The notes under the pieces are model-generated. The model did not search any database and was not told the DNA's origin. It saw only the letters and a list, made by a program, of their open reading frames with translations. From NCBI GenBank assembly GCA_004154925.1, contig QJNS01000308.1, positions 18,606 through 82,605 on the forward strand: a stretch of 64,000 bases of DNA, written 5' to 3'. The first letter of the stretch is position 1. The number at the start of each line of letters is the position of its first letter. This document shows, in pieces, positions 1 to 13,723 of the stretch. Both the position numbers and the translations under genes were made by a program. This DNA comes from Monosporascus cannonballus. Its lineage: Eukaryota; Ascomycota; Sordariomycetes; Xylariales.

Positions 1-3000
1 AGAAATTTAACGAAGGTTTATAGTTTTACGTAAATTATAAGAAATTATATAAAATTATGGAATAAAACCGTTATTCTTTTCCGTTAATAAAAAAAAGTTA
101 CGAACCTTATTATAAACGCAGTAATTTATAAAATTTAACGTTCGAACGGCTTTTTACCGGTTACGTATCCGCCAAAAAAAACAAATAAAAAACTATATTC
201 CGTATATGCTTTAAATCTTTCGAATAACTAATATGCCCATTCGGCCTTAACGGTATACCGGTTACTTTCCAGCATCATATTAATATTATATTAAAACATT
301 ACCTTGATAACTTTTACTTTATATATATAAATAATATATTAATTTATTTGTCCGGTTTTTGAACTAATTATATAACCAAAATTAAGCTGGTATTTTGCCA
401 TGTAGCGGAAATAGAATTAAAGCTAAATTCGGAAAAATACAAATTCGTAATCCAAGAAATAAAATATCTAAATTTCATTATCAAAACAAAAATAAACCTA
501 AAGGTTAAGTCCAAAAAAATAATTGTTATTCGAAACTAAAAAGCTTTTATTAACGTAAAAAAATTAAGAATTTTATCGGGTTCGTTAATTTTTACCGAAT
601 TTTTATAAAAAACTTTAACGAGATAACGGCTTTTTTTTACAATTAACTAAAAAAAATCCTTTTCTGCTAAAAAAACAAAAAGCAATAAATTTTCGACCAA
701 CTTAAAAAACTTTTTATTATAATGTTTATCTTTACGTATCAAAACTTCGAAAGAAAACGGTAATAAAAACAAATTATTTCGGCTAAATAATTAAAAAATA
801 TTTATCCTAATTTGATTCGTTAAAACGCTTATAACTAATAATATATTTTTAAAGCAATTATTACTAATTAAGTAGAATTATAAAATATACGATAAAAAAT
901 TATTACTTATTATTAAAACGTTAGCAAAATAAAAAAAATTAAAAGTTAATTAGCTTTTTTACGATTTTAACAAATTATGCGAACTTTTAATATTTTATAA
1001 ATATTTATAAACTTATTAAAAAGTAAATTTAAGAAGTTAACTTTTTATTTGCTTTTAATTTCGTACTTAAATATTATCTTAATAAATTAATAAACCGATC
1101 CGATATTATATTTCGCAAGTTACAAAATATATTGTATGGCGAAAAAAATATTATATTTAAAAAACGGATAACCCGGTTAATTAAAAAATAATTATTTAAC
1201 GAATTACCGTAAATTTAAAAAAATCTTAATAACTATAATTTACTTAAAACAAAAAAACGAACAACCGGTTATACTCTCTAATAAAAAGGTTTTTCGAAAA
1301 AAGACTTTAAAAAATATAAATTTAAAAATTACCAAAAAATAAATTTTTAAATATGGCGTACGCCGCCGTAACCTAAAAGTTACGTAATTTCCCCTAATTA
1401 TAAATACGGTAAAAGTTTTATAACGGAATATTTTTTTAATTTTAAAATCTTTTATAATTTAAAGGATATATTTAGGTTGTTATTTTAAAATTATTCCGAA
1501 TATTATTAATTTAATAAATATACGATTTTTATATTATTAATTACCCAGAAAAAAATGTTACGTTAATAATATTAACCCGGAACTATTATTAGCCGGAATA
1601 AATTTAAAATATATGCCGTTGTTGCCGTAATTATAACGTATTTAACTAATTATATATATAAAAAAACAGAAAAAAAGGTTATTACGGCCTTTATTTATTT
1701 CAAACTAATTTTATTTAGATTTTTTGATAAACTTTATAATCGATTTACCGGTAAAATAAAAAAGGAGCCTTCGTTTTCTTATAATACTTTACGATCATTT
1801 AGCAAAAACGGTTATTTTAAAGCTAATACCTAATATAAACGTAAAAACGTACGTTTAACGCTTTATTATTTGTTATTGGATATATTATAATTTCCCCAAA
1901 AAATTAATATCCGATAAAGAGAATAATTAAACGAATAAATTTTGGGTTTATTTATATAATTTAATAAATATATAATAATAACTTAATATATTTTTAATTT
2001 CCAGATAAATATAATTATAAAAAAATTAATTAAAACATTTTCGCATATTTTTGTAATTTTATAAATTACGTATAATATAATTAGGCCGAATTTTTACCGG
2101 TAATATGATTAATTTTTAACGGTGAAAATTGTGTATTAAAAATAAAGTTTTTTTTTAAATTTACGGATACGATATAAAACTTATTAATAAAATATCGGTA
2201 ATTATTTAAGTAATTTTTGAAATTAAAAGAAATAATAATTTTATTAAAAATTTAGAAAAAAATAAAAAATTTATATAAATTATTATAACGTTAATATAGG
2301 CCCGGATAAAATAATTAATTAATATTTTAAAAATTAAATATTATATTTTAAAATAAAAAACTTAATATAATCAAATTTAAAAAACGTAATTATCCCGTAA
2401 TCATTTAAAAAATTATTTTGGATATATTTTAAAGTTATTATAATTATGCTTTATAATACCGTAAAATTAAACATCCCGTTAAAAATATATACGAAATTCG
2501 ACGTAAACCTCCTAAAATTAATAATAAAAAACCCGTTATTTAATTAAATTTAAAATAATAATTAATTATTATTAATATTATTAAAAAAAGGAAAGAAATA
2601 TATAATAAAACATATATTAAAAATTAACAATAAACGCATAAGCTGCGGTTACCGAAAAAAGTTATTCGTGAAATAAGCAGGTTATACCGAATTAATATAA
2701 AAATTACGTAATAATTTCGAAAATATAATTATTCTCAATAATTTCGAAAAGTTATTCGGAAATAGAAATAAGGTCGGCAAAAACATAAAAGTACGAATAA
2801 GGATAACAAAAGGTATAAATAAAGCCGCCGCCGTTTCGCTATAACTTCGTTATTTCTTAAAGGTAAGGAAAAGGGTGATATTATAAGCTAAAGTTTATAA
2901 AGCAGTTCGGGCTTACGGAACGAACTTCTTAGCCCGAGCTTACCTATATATATATAAAAAGCAGCCATCTCGCTGGTGGCTAGTTATTTTTCCCTTTCCC

Positions 3001-3068
3001 TTCTTACCTTGAATATAAACCTTTATTAGGCCGTACCTCCATTTAACCTACTTATCATGCCTGTTACA
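1..3068 (+). mobile_element. 3' part of a RIP-degraded Ty3/Gypsy LTR retrotransposon
   Basis: Extremely AT-rich DNA in which Gypsy pol can still be read in broken form on the + strand. At 441-485 the end of reverse transcriptase reads KFVIQEIKYLNFIIK. An RNase H tail with NLEYF lies near 985-1000. The second acidic block of integrase (LISDKE, GAT codon at 1914-1916) follows. A purine-rich tract at 2861-2875 sits directly against a TG that starts a putative 193-bp 3' LTR. Many stops come from TGG-to-TAA/TAG and CAA-to-TAA type changes, as expected of RIP. The 5' LTR, gag and most of RT lie outside the window, so a target duplication cannot be tested. Family assignment rests on motif order and is fairly secure; the exact lineage is not. 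Confidence 0.8.
2876..3068 (+). repeat. Putative 3' LTR of the truncated Gypsy element
   Basis: A 193-bp block starts TGATATTATAAG and ends CTGTTACA, i.e. has 5'-TG...CA-3' borders. It lies immediately after a polypurine tract (2861-2875) and is less AT-biased than its surroundings. It contains a TATA-like run (tatatatatataaaaag) that could serve as the U3 promoter. The partner LTR lies upstream of the window, so this is inferred from borders and position. Confidence 0.6.
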
Positions 3069-5202
3069 ATTACTCGGCTATTCCTAGTTTTTTTAACCGA
3101 CATAATAACTTATCGCTATTAAACTTATTTAATTTAATATTATAAAGTTAGATATTAATTAAAAAATAACGTTTTTTTATTTCGGGTTAATCTAATAAAT
3201 AATAATTTCTTAAAATAAAAATGCTAAATAAATATAATTTGAACGTTATAATTAATTGATATATAAAATTTTAAGAGAATATTTTTAAATCCATATTTAA
3301 TAACTGCGTTAATATGTATTCGTATATGCTTTATATATATTTTTATTACTAATAATTTAAAGCTATTATCGTAAAATAATATCATTATTCGAAAGTATTT
3401 AATTAAAAACCCCGGAAAAGGCAAATATTAAAATATGAAATAAATAATTAAAAATTCTAATTAAATTTAAGTATTTTAAATAATACTAAGTCCAAATTAT
3501 AATAAATAAAAATTATTTCAAAATTATTACTTTTAAAAAAAGAGGGGAAATTAAAAATAAATAAAATCTATTAAAATCTCATTAATAAAAAGTTATATAA
3601 TAATTATTTTAGAATTCTTTCAAACCATATATATATATCATAATTATATCGGGAATTTTATTATTAGTAATTATGTTTATTTAATCTACTTTTTTACGGC
3701 ATATATTATTCCGTAAATATTTTTTATATAATTTATTTCGTTTTTTTAGGAGGGAAAAATAAGATATATAAAATAATACCCATATCGCCGACACTTAATT
3801 TTAGGTTACTTAATTATCCGTTAATAAACTTATATAAAGTCCTTTTAATATTCCGAATTACGGTTTATTTCATTAAATATATTAATAGTTTCGTTTAATA
3901 AGTTTTCGTTATTTTTGCTATTAATATTTTTTTAAAACCATAACTGCCGTTAAAACCAAATCACCTAATCCTTATATTAACGCTTTTAATATTCGTAATA
4001 TTCCCGGTTAATAATAGGAAAATCGGCCTTCCGTCGTATTTAGAATTAAGATCGGCTTAAATAATCTGGCGTAATAAAACAGTTTTTGTTTTAACTAGGT
4101 AGGCTCGGTATATTAAGTTATTTTCTATTTGATAATTATTTACTAAATTATAAATAGCTAAGTTCCGAATTTGGCTTTCGCGTATTTTATTTTTAATACG
4201 AATTTATTTTAATCGGCTTTTAATTTTGGTATTTCCTATCGTCGCCTTTTAACAGATAATTTTTACTAGGCATTTCGTTATTATTTTGGTTATCGATAAT
4301 AAAAATTTTTGAATTACTGTTTTAATTAAGGTTATTATTTTATAAAAAAACATTTTATAATGATTTATTATTATTATCGAAATTATTATTACCGAAACCA
4401 AAATTTTCGAAAATCTATAACATTATTTTGATATTATAATAAATTTAATTAAAACTATAATAAGAATTTTTTTCTAATAAATAAATAATTGGCAAAAACA
4501 GAAAACAATAATCGAGACTACGTAAATAATTAACGATAAAAAGTCTTAAAATTACGCATTAATCTTTTCGAATATCGTTTATTTTTTTTCTTTTTATTAA
4601 ACCTTTATAATAAAATTATTAATTCCATTTATTGCAATTCGAACTTAAAATTACCAAAATATTATAATTAAAAAATTACCCGTTTTAAGTAATACTTTAA
4701 ATTTTTTAAGAACTGACGATACCTAATACAAACTTAATCAAAATTCCAATAATTGTATTTTTGATTTTCCCCTGTTATTTAAATTTATTAAATATATGCC
4801 TATTTAACGTATAATATAAAATAAGCCAGTACTATTAACTAGTTTTGCTTCCAAATTGGCCAAAGAAAAACGTTAAACCAATAAGATTTTAGCTAAAAGT
4901 ACTTATTTATAAAGTTTAGCGTTATAAACGAAAGACACGTAATAAATATATAGCATAAATTATTTCATAATTATTTTATTATTAATATTCTCCAGTAAAT
5001 ATATTCCGCAAAATTCGAAAATACTAGAAAAATACCTGCTTAATTTTCGAGAAAGTACTATTTTAGTATATCATTCGCGAAATATTTATAAATATATTAT
5101 TCCAATTTTTACGAATAAAGACGTTTATTTTGGAAATATTACAAAAAATTACCCAAAATTTTTAAAATTTTTTATTTTAAAATAATACTTTTTACGTTAT
5201 TT
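3069..5202. other. RIP-mutated AT-rich DNA, no identifiable element
   Basis: Very AT-rich sequence with stops in all frames. Surviving C and G residues are mostly in CpG or CpC context. The only longer frame (3224-3424, minus, 66 codons) is lysine/isoleucine/asparagine-rich AT-derived sequence and is not supported as a gene. Probably relics of further transposons, but I could not read a recognisable domain. Confidence 0.6.
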
Positions 5203-5207
5203 ATAAT

Positions 5208-5384
5208 TGTGAGATAACGAAGGTGCGACGCTAGCCACAATACCAAAAGGTCAGCAATTCCAAACCCTTCTGGGCTATATTAGCAACTAGGTACTATTCT
5301 TGATATTTGGAAACGTCTTATCAGGATATATGGGGTCCTGTTCTAGCCCTTTTGGCTGGCTATAGGGGGCTGCATTATCTTACA
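5208..5384. mobile_element. Solo LTR (177 bp) with 5-bp target duplication, not RIP-mutated
   Basis: A 177-bp island of ordinary base composition inside the RIPed block. It begins TGTGAGATAACG and ends TTATCTTACA, giving TG...CA borders whose outer 10 bp are an imperfect inverted repeat. It is flanked by a perfect 5-bp direct repeat ATAAT (5203-5207 and 5385-5389), the expected target-site duplication. This fits a solo LTR left by recombination of an LTR retrotransposon. A small non-autonomous terminal-repeat element is an alternative. It is flanked by mutated DNA but itself nearly free of RIP, so it probably arrived later or was too short to be recognised. Confidence 0.75.
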
Positions 5385-5389
5385 ATAAT

Positions 5390-7372
5390 AAGCCAGTAAC
5401 GTTTTAAATAAAAAATATTTACATTATTCTGAAAATTTGTTCTTATTAAAATATAATTATTTTAAGGCCGGTTATTCAAGTCTTAAAAAGATTTAAAAAA
5501 TAATATATATTTTATTGAATATTTTATTTTTTTTATTTAAAATATTTATTAAGAAATGTTAAAAATAATTAATATTATTTAATTAGGCAAATCCTGCTTT
5601 AACTTTTATGGGTACAAAATTCCTCAATAATAAGCCTTTAAATTCCGTATATCTTATATAAATTTCCATTTAGGTAAAACTTTGTGTTTATTAAAAAATT
5701 TATTTTATTCTTTTTATTTAGTTAATTCATTTTATTTTTAGCCTAATTAAATCCTATTACCTTATCTTATTATAATACGTTATTTTGGATTATTGTTATC
5801 AAATTACTAAAATTATCTTGAGATAATTGCATTTAAGTTTTTTAGCTTTTAATTCCGCAATACCCCTTTTATCTAAACGTCGGAAATCCGACAAATTATT
5901 ATCTTAAAGTCCGCATACCAAAAAGGTTCGGACGTAAAAAACCAATATTTCGACAAAACAAAATAATATCGAAAAACTGCGTTATAATTTAACGTAATAA
6001 ATTAAACGCGAATTAAATAATTAAAAACGTTTAAATTTATATATAACTTCCGACAAATAAACCGCGTAAAATATGATTATTAAATAAATAATTATTAATT
6101 ATTAATAAATGTTATTTTATAATTATTTTAATATTTTATTAATTATTAGTAACGGGCAAAATAATAATATTTTGATTAAGTTATAACAAAATAAAACGAA
6201 ACCAAAAATATATTTATAATACCAAATATTAATAATAAAATAATCGAAATATTTTATTTTAACGATAATGCTGTTAATGATATTTGTTATAAATGTATCG
6301 TTAATTATCTTGATAATTTAATACTTTAATTATCGGAAAATCTTATTATGTTTTAAATTAAAAAGTTTCGTATAACGATCCAAAACGTGATTTTTTACAT
6401 TAATTATTTTTTAGTTATTTTATTAATATATTTAATATTTATTACCGGCTTAAAGCAGAAATATTTTATTAAATATTCGTATAAAAACCCGAATTTTAAT
6501 ATATATATATCGTAATAAAGTTGTCGAATTTAATATTAATAAAATTATAAGTTTTTTAATGCAATTTTACTATATATTTTATTAATTTTTGGTAAATAAC
6601 GCCTTTATAAATCGAAATAATTTTAATATTAATATTACGATAGAAAATATTAAAAAAAAGATTATGTTTGTATTTCGTTCCGTATATTTTAATTAGTGTT
6701 TAATTATTTTAGTTTTTAATTTTTTGAATATAACTTTACATTTTCGAAGGTTTAGCGTTTAAAATAATGTAAAATCATAAATAATTTATATTTTAAATTA
6801 TATTAATATACAAATATTTCCCGAATATGTTTAAAAAATTATAAATTCTTATTTATAAAAATATTTCGGCCTCAGACATAATTTTACACAATTATCTAAA
6901 ATACTTTTTATTTATAAAAATAGCTTTTTATTATATTATTTAAGCCGTTATAAATTTTACGATATTTGTATTCAAAAATATATCCTTATTTAGCATTACA
7001 AAAAATATAAACCTTATAAAAGGTTATTGCGGTTTTTAATTTAGGCAAACTCGAAATTAAAGAAAAAAGTTTATTTATTTAGTTACATTAAAATTTAATA
7101 TTATAAATAAATATATTAAATAATTATTTTAAAATATATATAAATGAATATACGGTTTATCTAAGATTATACGGTATTTTATTACCAAAGCTTACCGACT
7201 TTATAACCTGGCGTAATAAGGCCAAAAAAACCATTTTATACGTTATTTCGATACGAAATCCCGCGACCTTATTTCTTATATTCGCTCCTAACGTTCAAAC
7301 TCTTTTTTTATTATAGGTATATTACTGGAAATTATAAAATAAGATTTTAATTATATTAAAGAACTTAAGTAA
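5390..7372. other. RIP-mutated AT-rich DNA between retroelements
   Basis: Same composition as 3069-5202: long A/T runs, frequent TA, C and G kept mainly as CpG. No open frame of useful length and no domain I could identify. It ends at AAATA (7373-7377), the target duplication of the following LTR element, so it is host or older-element DNA into which that element inserted. Confidence 0.6.
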
Positions 7373-7377
7373 AAATA

Positions 7378-7768
7378 TGTTATGACCTAACGGGCTGCGG
7401 CCTCAGAAAACGGTCGTAACGGTGACTAAGCCATGTGGGTCGAGTTACGTGATAGCTTGATAGGATCGATCGTAAAGCCTTTAGAGCCGGGCTCGACAGG
7501 ATCGATTGTAAAACCTTTAAAGCCGGGTTCGACAGGATGAAAAAATTAAATATAAAGATATTTATTATTTTTATAATTTAAATAATTTTAATTTGCAATA
7601 TTTATTAATATTAAATATTTGCATTATAATATCGTTACCTAAGGTATTTTTGGTATTACGAGACGTAATACATTATTATATTTATTATTTAAATTCTTAC
7701 GATATTTTTGTTAATATAAACCCGTCGATTTAAGGTTTAATAATTGGTTAAACCGTTTAGCCGTTATA
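7378..7768 (+). repeat. 5' LTR of the chromovirus
   Basis: 391 bp, starts TGTTATGACC and ends CCGTTATA (the final CA mutated to TA by a C-to-T change). Aligns gap-free to 13724-14114; landmarks such as GCATTATAA fall at the same offset (243) in both. Preceded by AAATA target duplication. Confidence 0.92.
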
Positions 7769-7899
7769 CGTTATAAGCTTTTGTTCAGTAATACCGTTAA
7801 ATTTTAAGTAATATTTAATATTGGTAAAATGTCGACCAGTATTTAGAAAACCTTTATTTAGCAGTTTTAAGCTCGAATTCGGGAGCTAGAAAAAGAAGT

Positions 7900-10800
7900 T
7901 CGATAACTTAGAGCTTCGTTATTTACCTAACCTTTTTTTATTCGCATAAAGTTAAAAAAACCAAAACCTTACGATAAAAAAGGTAACCCTTAAATTTTCC
8001 TAATTTAGGTACGAATTTATTTTCGTTTTTTAAATTTTAGTAATTTAGTAAATATGGTCCTAATAATAATAGTATGCCTAATAAAAAATGCGATTAATTA
8101 ATTTAAGCCTATTATGAGAAATTTCCTGGAAATAGGAAAAACAAATAAAAAAAACTTTATTAATAAGATTTTTTTAACTTATACTAATTTCGAAAATAAA
8201 ATGCGCGATAATTTTGGTAATCCGGATAAAAAACAATTAACGGCTTAATAATTTTTATAACTCCGATAAAAAGAACCTGCGTCTAAGTACGCCGTAACCT
8301 TTAAAAGTTTTGCGGCTAAGGCAGGATAAGGAGATAACGAAGCCGATGTTTTTATTGACATATTTTATAAAGGGCTAAAAGATAATATAAAAATGAAATT
8401 ATTCGGATTAAGCAATTAATTACCCTGGATCGGTATATTATAAAGGTAATTAAAATTAATAATTAATAATTTGAAAAACAATAAGAAAAAAAGGGATAAT
8501 ATGCTTTACGTTCGGGATATAATAAATCCAACTAAAAGAAAAAAAAAGATATACTTTTTATTTTTTACGGAATAACGCCAGAACTTATGAAACTCGGCGT
8601 TATCTACAAATAAAATTAAAGCCAAATTAAATATTTTAATTACGGCAAAATAGGATATAAAGTTTATAAATATAAAAAACCTAAAAAACCACGATAAAAT
8701 AATTAGACCCCTATACCGGAAAAATAATCCAGGAATAATTAAGAAAACGATAATAAAGTTATTAACATAATTTAAGCCAAATATATATTAGGCTTACGAC
8801 AAAAAGTTTAACCGGGATTATTACGATAAGAAATTCGACGAAAAATGCGAAAAACCAGAAAGCTAGTTCGACAGATATCGCGAATATAACAAAAGGCGTT
8901 ATAAGGATAATTATATAAATACCGGGATTGGACAAAAGAACTTTATCCCGGAATACCTAATCGATACAGTAAAATATACGCCACATATTGTCGACGATAA
9001 GAATATTCCGATTACGAAAAATGGAAATAATATATTTACGTACGAATTACCCGAATATATTATAAGGGATTCGATTTTCCAAATTGTATCGGATATAATA
9101 AAAATGATAAGTAATAATATCGATAATTTCGAATTATAACCTTAGAAAATATTTAATAATTAGCCGAAATAAAAAGTTGGCTTAAAGAAAAATAATGCCC
9201 GTAAGAAAATTTTTTTATTATTATGGATAATATAATTATTAAATGGAAAAAGAGTTAATTTAGCCTACGGTAAAAAAATGTTATTAGAAAATTATTACGG
9301 ATTTTTATTTTTAATTAGTATTTATTATAAATCCTTAAAAAAGTTATTAAAGAAAAAATATATTACTTTATAAAAGATTTTTGAAATAATAATCAGAATA
9401 ATATATAATGGGATATAATCGTAAATATGAAAAAATAATTTATTTAATAAAGAAAGAAATTGTAAAAAATTTAGAAATAATTAATACGGTTCGAAGAAAT
9501 AGTATGCCGATAATAACGATAAATATAGCAGCTTAATGCGTTAAACGAAAAAATATAAATAAGGTTCGGTAAATTCAAATAGGAATTAAAAGAAAAAGGT
9601 TATTTGTAAAAAAGCCGTAAAATAACAAAACCTAAAGAAATTAAGGGAAATTTTTAAAAAAAGTTTTAAACGTAATGATAAAAAACGTTAATAACCTTAT
9701 TACTTTGGATATACGAATTAGAACGTATTGGTATATCGCAATAATAAATTACGGAGCTTTAAGCGGAAATTATATTGTACCAAATATGGTTAATAAATTG
9801 AAATTATTATAAAAATATAAATTAAAACCTTATATAATGATAAATGCCGAAAGTTAGGAATTCGTTTACGATAACAGCAAAATTATACGCGAAATTAATT
9901 ATTTCGAAATTTTTATTAAAAAACGATACTAAACGATTAATTTTGATATTGTTTTATTCGGAAATTACGATATGATCTTAGGATTACTATAAATACGTTA
10001 ATACGGAATTTTAATTAACGGCGGAACTAGCCAGATAAAATTTATTTTATTTTCTGTTAATAAATAAAAAAAGAAAAAATTGAAATTTTAATATTTAATC
10101 GATAATAACGACGAATGCAGGTATAAAAATACGACAAATACTTTACTACCCAAAGAAATAAAATACAAAAAAGAAAACGTGTATTAAAGAAAAATATGAC
10201 ATATTATTATTACTATTAAAACAAAATTAAAGAAACTAATTAATAATTTAAAAAAGTAATAGCCCTAGAAATTAAAAAATTTAATTAATATGTTATCATA
10301 ATATTATAAATATAAGCAGTTTTTTAAAAAGAAGCTCGATATAAAATTATCAGAATATAACGAATGGGATTATGAAATAATTTTTAAAAAAGAATTTTCG
10401 ACAAAATTTTACCTTATTTATAACCTTAATAAAAATAAGTTACGTATTTTTAAAGAATATTTAAAAGATTGGTTATAGAAAAAATAAATTCGATTTTCGA
10501 AATTATTAGTAAAATACCTTATGTTTTTCGTACCCAAAAAAACGGAAAATTACGATTTATGGTTAATTATTAATAATTAAACGATATTATTATTAAAAAT
10601 CGAATATTATTACTTTTCATTACGGAAATAAAAAACCGATGTTACGGAATTAAATAATTTATAATATTTAATCTTAAAGATGGATATAACCTTATTAGGA
10701 TTAAAAAAGGATATAAATGGAAAATAGCTTTTAGGACAAAATACGGATTATTTAAATATTTGATTATATTAATGAGATTTACGAACGTACCAGCAATTTT

Positions 10801-13090
10801 TCAGCTGATAATAAATTACGTATTACGAAAATATCTTAATATTTTCGTCGTTTGCTATTTTGACGATATTTTCATTTTTTTAAAAACGGAAAAAGCATAC
10901 GCAAAATACGTTTATAAGGTTTTTTAAATTTTACAAAACGTAAGGTTATTTATTAACGTAAAAAAAAGTTAATTTTATACATAAAAAGTAAAATATCTAG
11001 AACATATTATGACTTTAAAATATATTAAAATAAACTTTAAGAAAATCGCTGCAGTTACAAAATGGTAGACGTTAATAATAATTAAGGAAATATAGGTATT
11101 TTTTGGATTTGCTAACTATTATAAGAAATTTATTCGAAATTTTAACAAAATAATTATATCTTTAATAAATTTTACGAAAAAAAAGAATTTAAATGGATGC
11201 CAGATACGGAAAAGCATTTTAAGGTATTAAAGATACGATTATTAGCAAACCAGTACTAATTATATACGATTTAAACCGTTCCGTTAAATTAAAAACCAAT
11301 ATTTCGGATTACGTATTAAGCGTAATAATCGGATAACAAAATAATTAAGGTAAATTATACCTTATTATATTTTTTTCGTATAAATTAAAAAAACTGAAAT
11401 TAATTATGGTATTCCAGATAAAAAATTTATGGTTATTATTATGGCATTTCGGGAATTTAAGCATTTTCTAAAAGGAAATTTGCATTAAATGAAGGTTTAT
11501 ACGGATTATTAAAATTTTACCTGATTTATTACGATTAAGGAATTTATAGAACAATAATTAAAATATATGGAAAAATTGGCGAATTTTAATTTTATTATTA
11601 TCCATAAGAAAAGATTAAAAAACGATAAAGCAAATATTTTAAATAAGCAACCAAACCTATAAAAAAATTAATTAAAATTAATTATATAATTTTTAATATT
11701 ATTATAAAAGGATATTTACGTTTACGATAAATTGCGATAATTCGGGCAGTACTTTGCGATATATATTAGAAACTTTAACAGTATAATAATTATTTTTTAA
11801 AAAACCAAAAAACGGATAAGATATAAATTTTAGAAAAATATTAAAAAAATTTAATACGAAAAATATACAAATATTAATTACATAAATATTTAAGGATCCA
11901 TAAGATTTTAAAACGATTTTAACGTATATATTTTTTTCTTAAAATAAAATTAATAATATAAAAGTTTATATAATAATATAATATTTGCATTAAAGCAAAG
12001 ATTTGACGATATAAGCCATACGGAAAATTATAATTATTATTAATTATAAAACGATTATTATATTTAGTTATATTCGATTTTATTACTAAATTTTTTATGT
12101 TAAAAAATTTAATTACGGGAATATATTATAATAAGATTTTTGTAATCGTCGATCGATTTACGAAACTTTCCTATTTTTTACCATATTATAAGGATATAAA
12201 CGCCGAATAATTAACATATATTTTTTTCAAATATATTTTTAATATATATAGATTATTAATAATAATTATATTAAATAAAGGATCGATATTTGTATTAAAA
12301 TTTTAATAAAGCTTTATAATATAAATCGTCCTAAATAATAAATTATTTAATATATTTAAATTATAAACCGATAAATAAATAAAACGAATAAATTAAATTT
12401 TAAAAACTTATTTATAATATTATATTAATTACGAATAAAATAATTAAGTTAAAAGGTTACCGATTACTTAATTAACTTATAATACTAATTATTATGAAAA
12501 TATTAAAATAATATTTGCGAACGTAAATTTTGGTTTTATTTCAAAAATTTACAAAATAATACGCGACGACGGTTCAATTAATATTAAAATAATATTTATA
12601 TTAGAATAATTACGATAATTGTATTAATAAATAAAATTAAAATTAAAATTCGTACGAAATTAAATAAATAAATATTATAATTAAAAAAAGTTAAAAAAAT
12701 TAATTTTTGAAAAAGGAGAAATAGTTTTTTTTATTACAAAAAATATTTAAATAAAACGACCCAGTAAGAAATTCGATTTTAAATATATCGGTTTATATAA
12801 AATCGTTGAAAACCCTTAAAAAATAATTATTAATTAAAATTTTTAACAAAAGTTAAATTTTATTTAGTTTTTTATGTTTCCTTATTCGAATTAATAATAA
12901 ATATAATCAAAATATATATAATATAAAATAATATGGAAATGGAAAATAAATAAATATACGAAATAAAAAATATTTTCGATATACCAAAATAAAACGAACT
13001 TACTTAATACCTAATTAAATAAAAAAAATATCCAGATTTCGAAAATATTTAGAAACCCGCTAAAAACCTTATTAGCATTTAGCGCCTATT
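7900..13090 (+). pseudogene. gag-pol relic of the chromovirus (gag, PR, RT, RNase H, IN, chromodomain)
   Basis: No frame is open, but short motifs survive in order. A retrotransposon gag segment at about 8180-8400 reads EADVFIDIFYKGLKD. A zinc-knuckle shadow at about 8631-8669 has its cysteine codons turned to Tyr (FNYGKIGYKVYK). The protease-end motif YDMILGLL lies near 9970-9995. RT has its catalytic FDD (codons Asp-Asp at 10862-10867) within VVCYFDDIFIF, followed by the FFGFANYYKKFIRNF connection at about 11100. RNase H reads KPVLIIYDLNR at about 11245. The integrase zinc finger ends IKAKI*RYKPYG at about 11985. Its first catalytic Asp is in FDFITKFF (12076-12078), followed by IFVIVDRFTK. 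A chromodomain-like KKYPDFENI lies near 13020-13050. Stops replace Trp and Gln codons, as RIP predicts. Confidence 0.85.
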
Positions 13091-13723
13091 AAAAATTTTT
13101 TACTAATAATGCCGAAATCGGCAAAGTTAAAAATTCCCTAATTAATAAATAACCAGTCTGTGAATTCCAGATTGAACTAGTCGAAAGGAAAAACGGCCTC
13201 CGCCGTAACAGCCTTAGCGGCCTTTCGATTAACTTGTTTTTCTCGACGTTCCAATTTATTTAATTTTTCCAGGGACCGAAGCCTACGAAATAGTATACGT
13301 ATTATACGATCGGCTCATAATTTTTTTTATTTTCGAAAACGACAAACCTTGGCCTGCGTTTACTTTATTTTTTTTCGGCTTTCTTAAATTTTGTTTTAAT
13401 TTTAAGGTGGTTAAAAACGAGCTTTTCGAATTGAAAAATGGAAAAGCCATTAATATTATAAAGGCCCTAGTTCTGCGTTACGCATTTTTTATATCTGGAA
13501 AAATACGATAAAAAATGTAACAAAATAATAATCCGTAACAAATATAATAAGAATATATTAATATATTTACGGTTCAAAAAATAATTAATTTAAATAGGTT
13601 ATTTCGCTTTTTTGTTTTTTTGTTAATCGGTTTTTTAATACGACCTGATATAATAACGGGAGGAAAATTTATAAAAAAAAAAAAAGAAATTTTCGGAACG
13701 AAAATTATGGAAAAAAAGAATCG

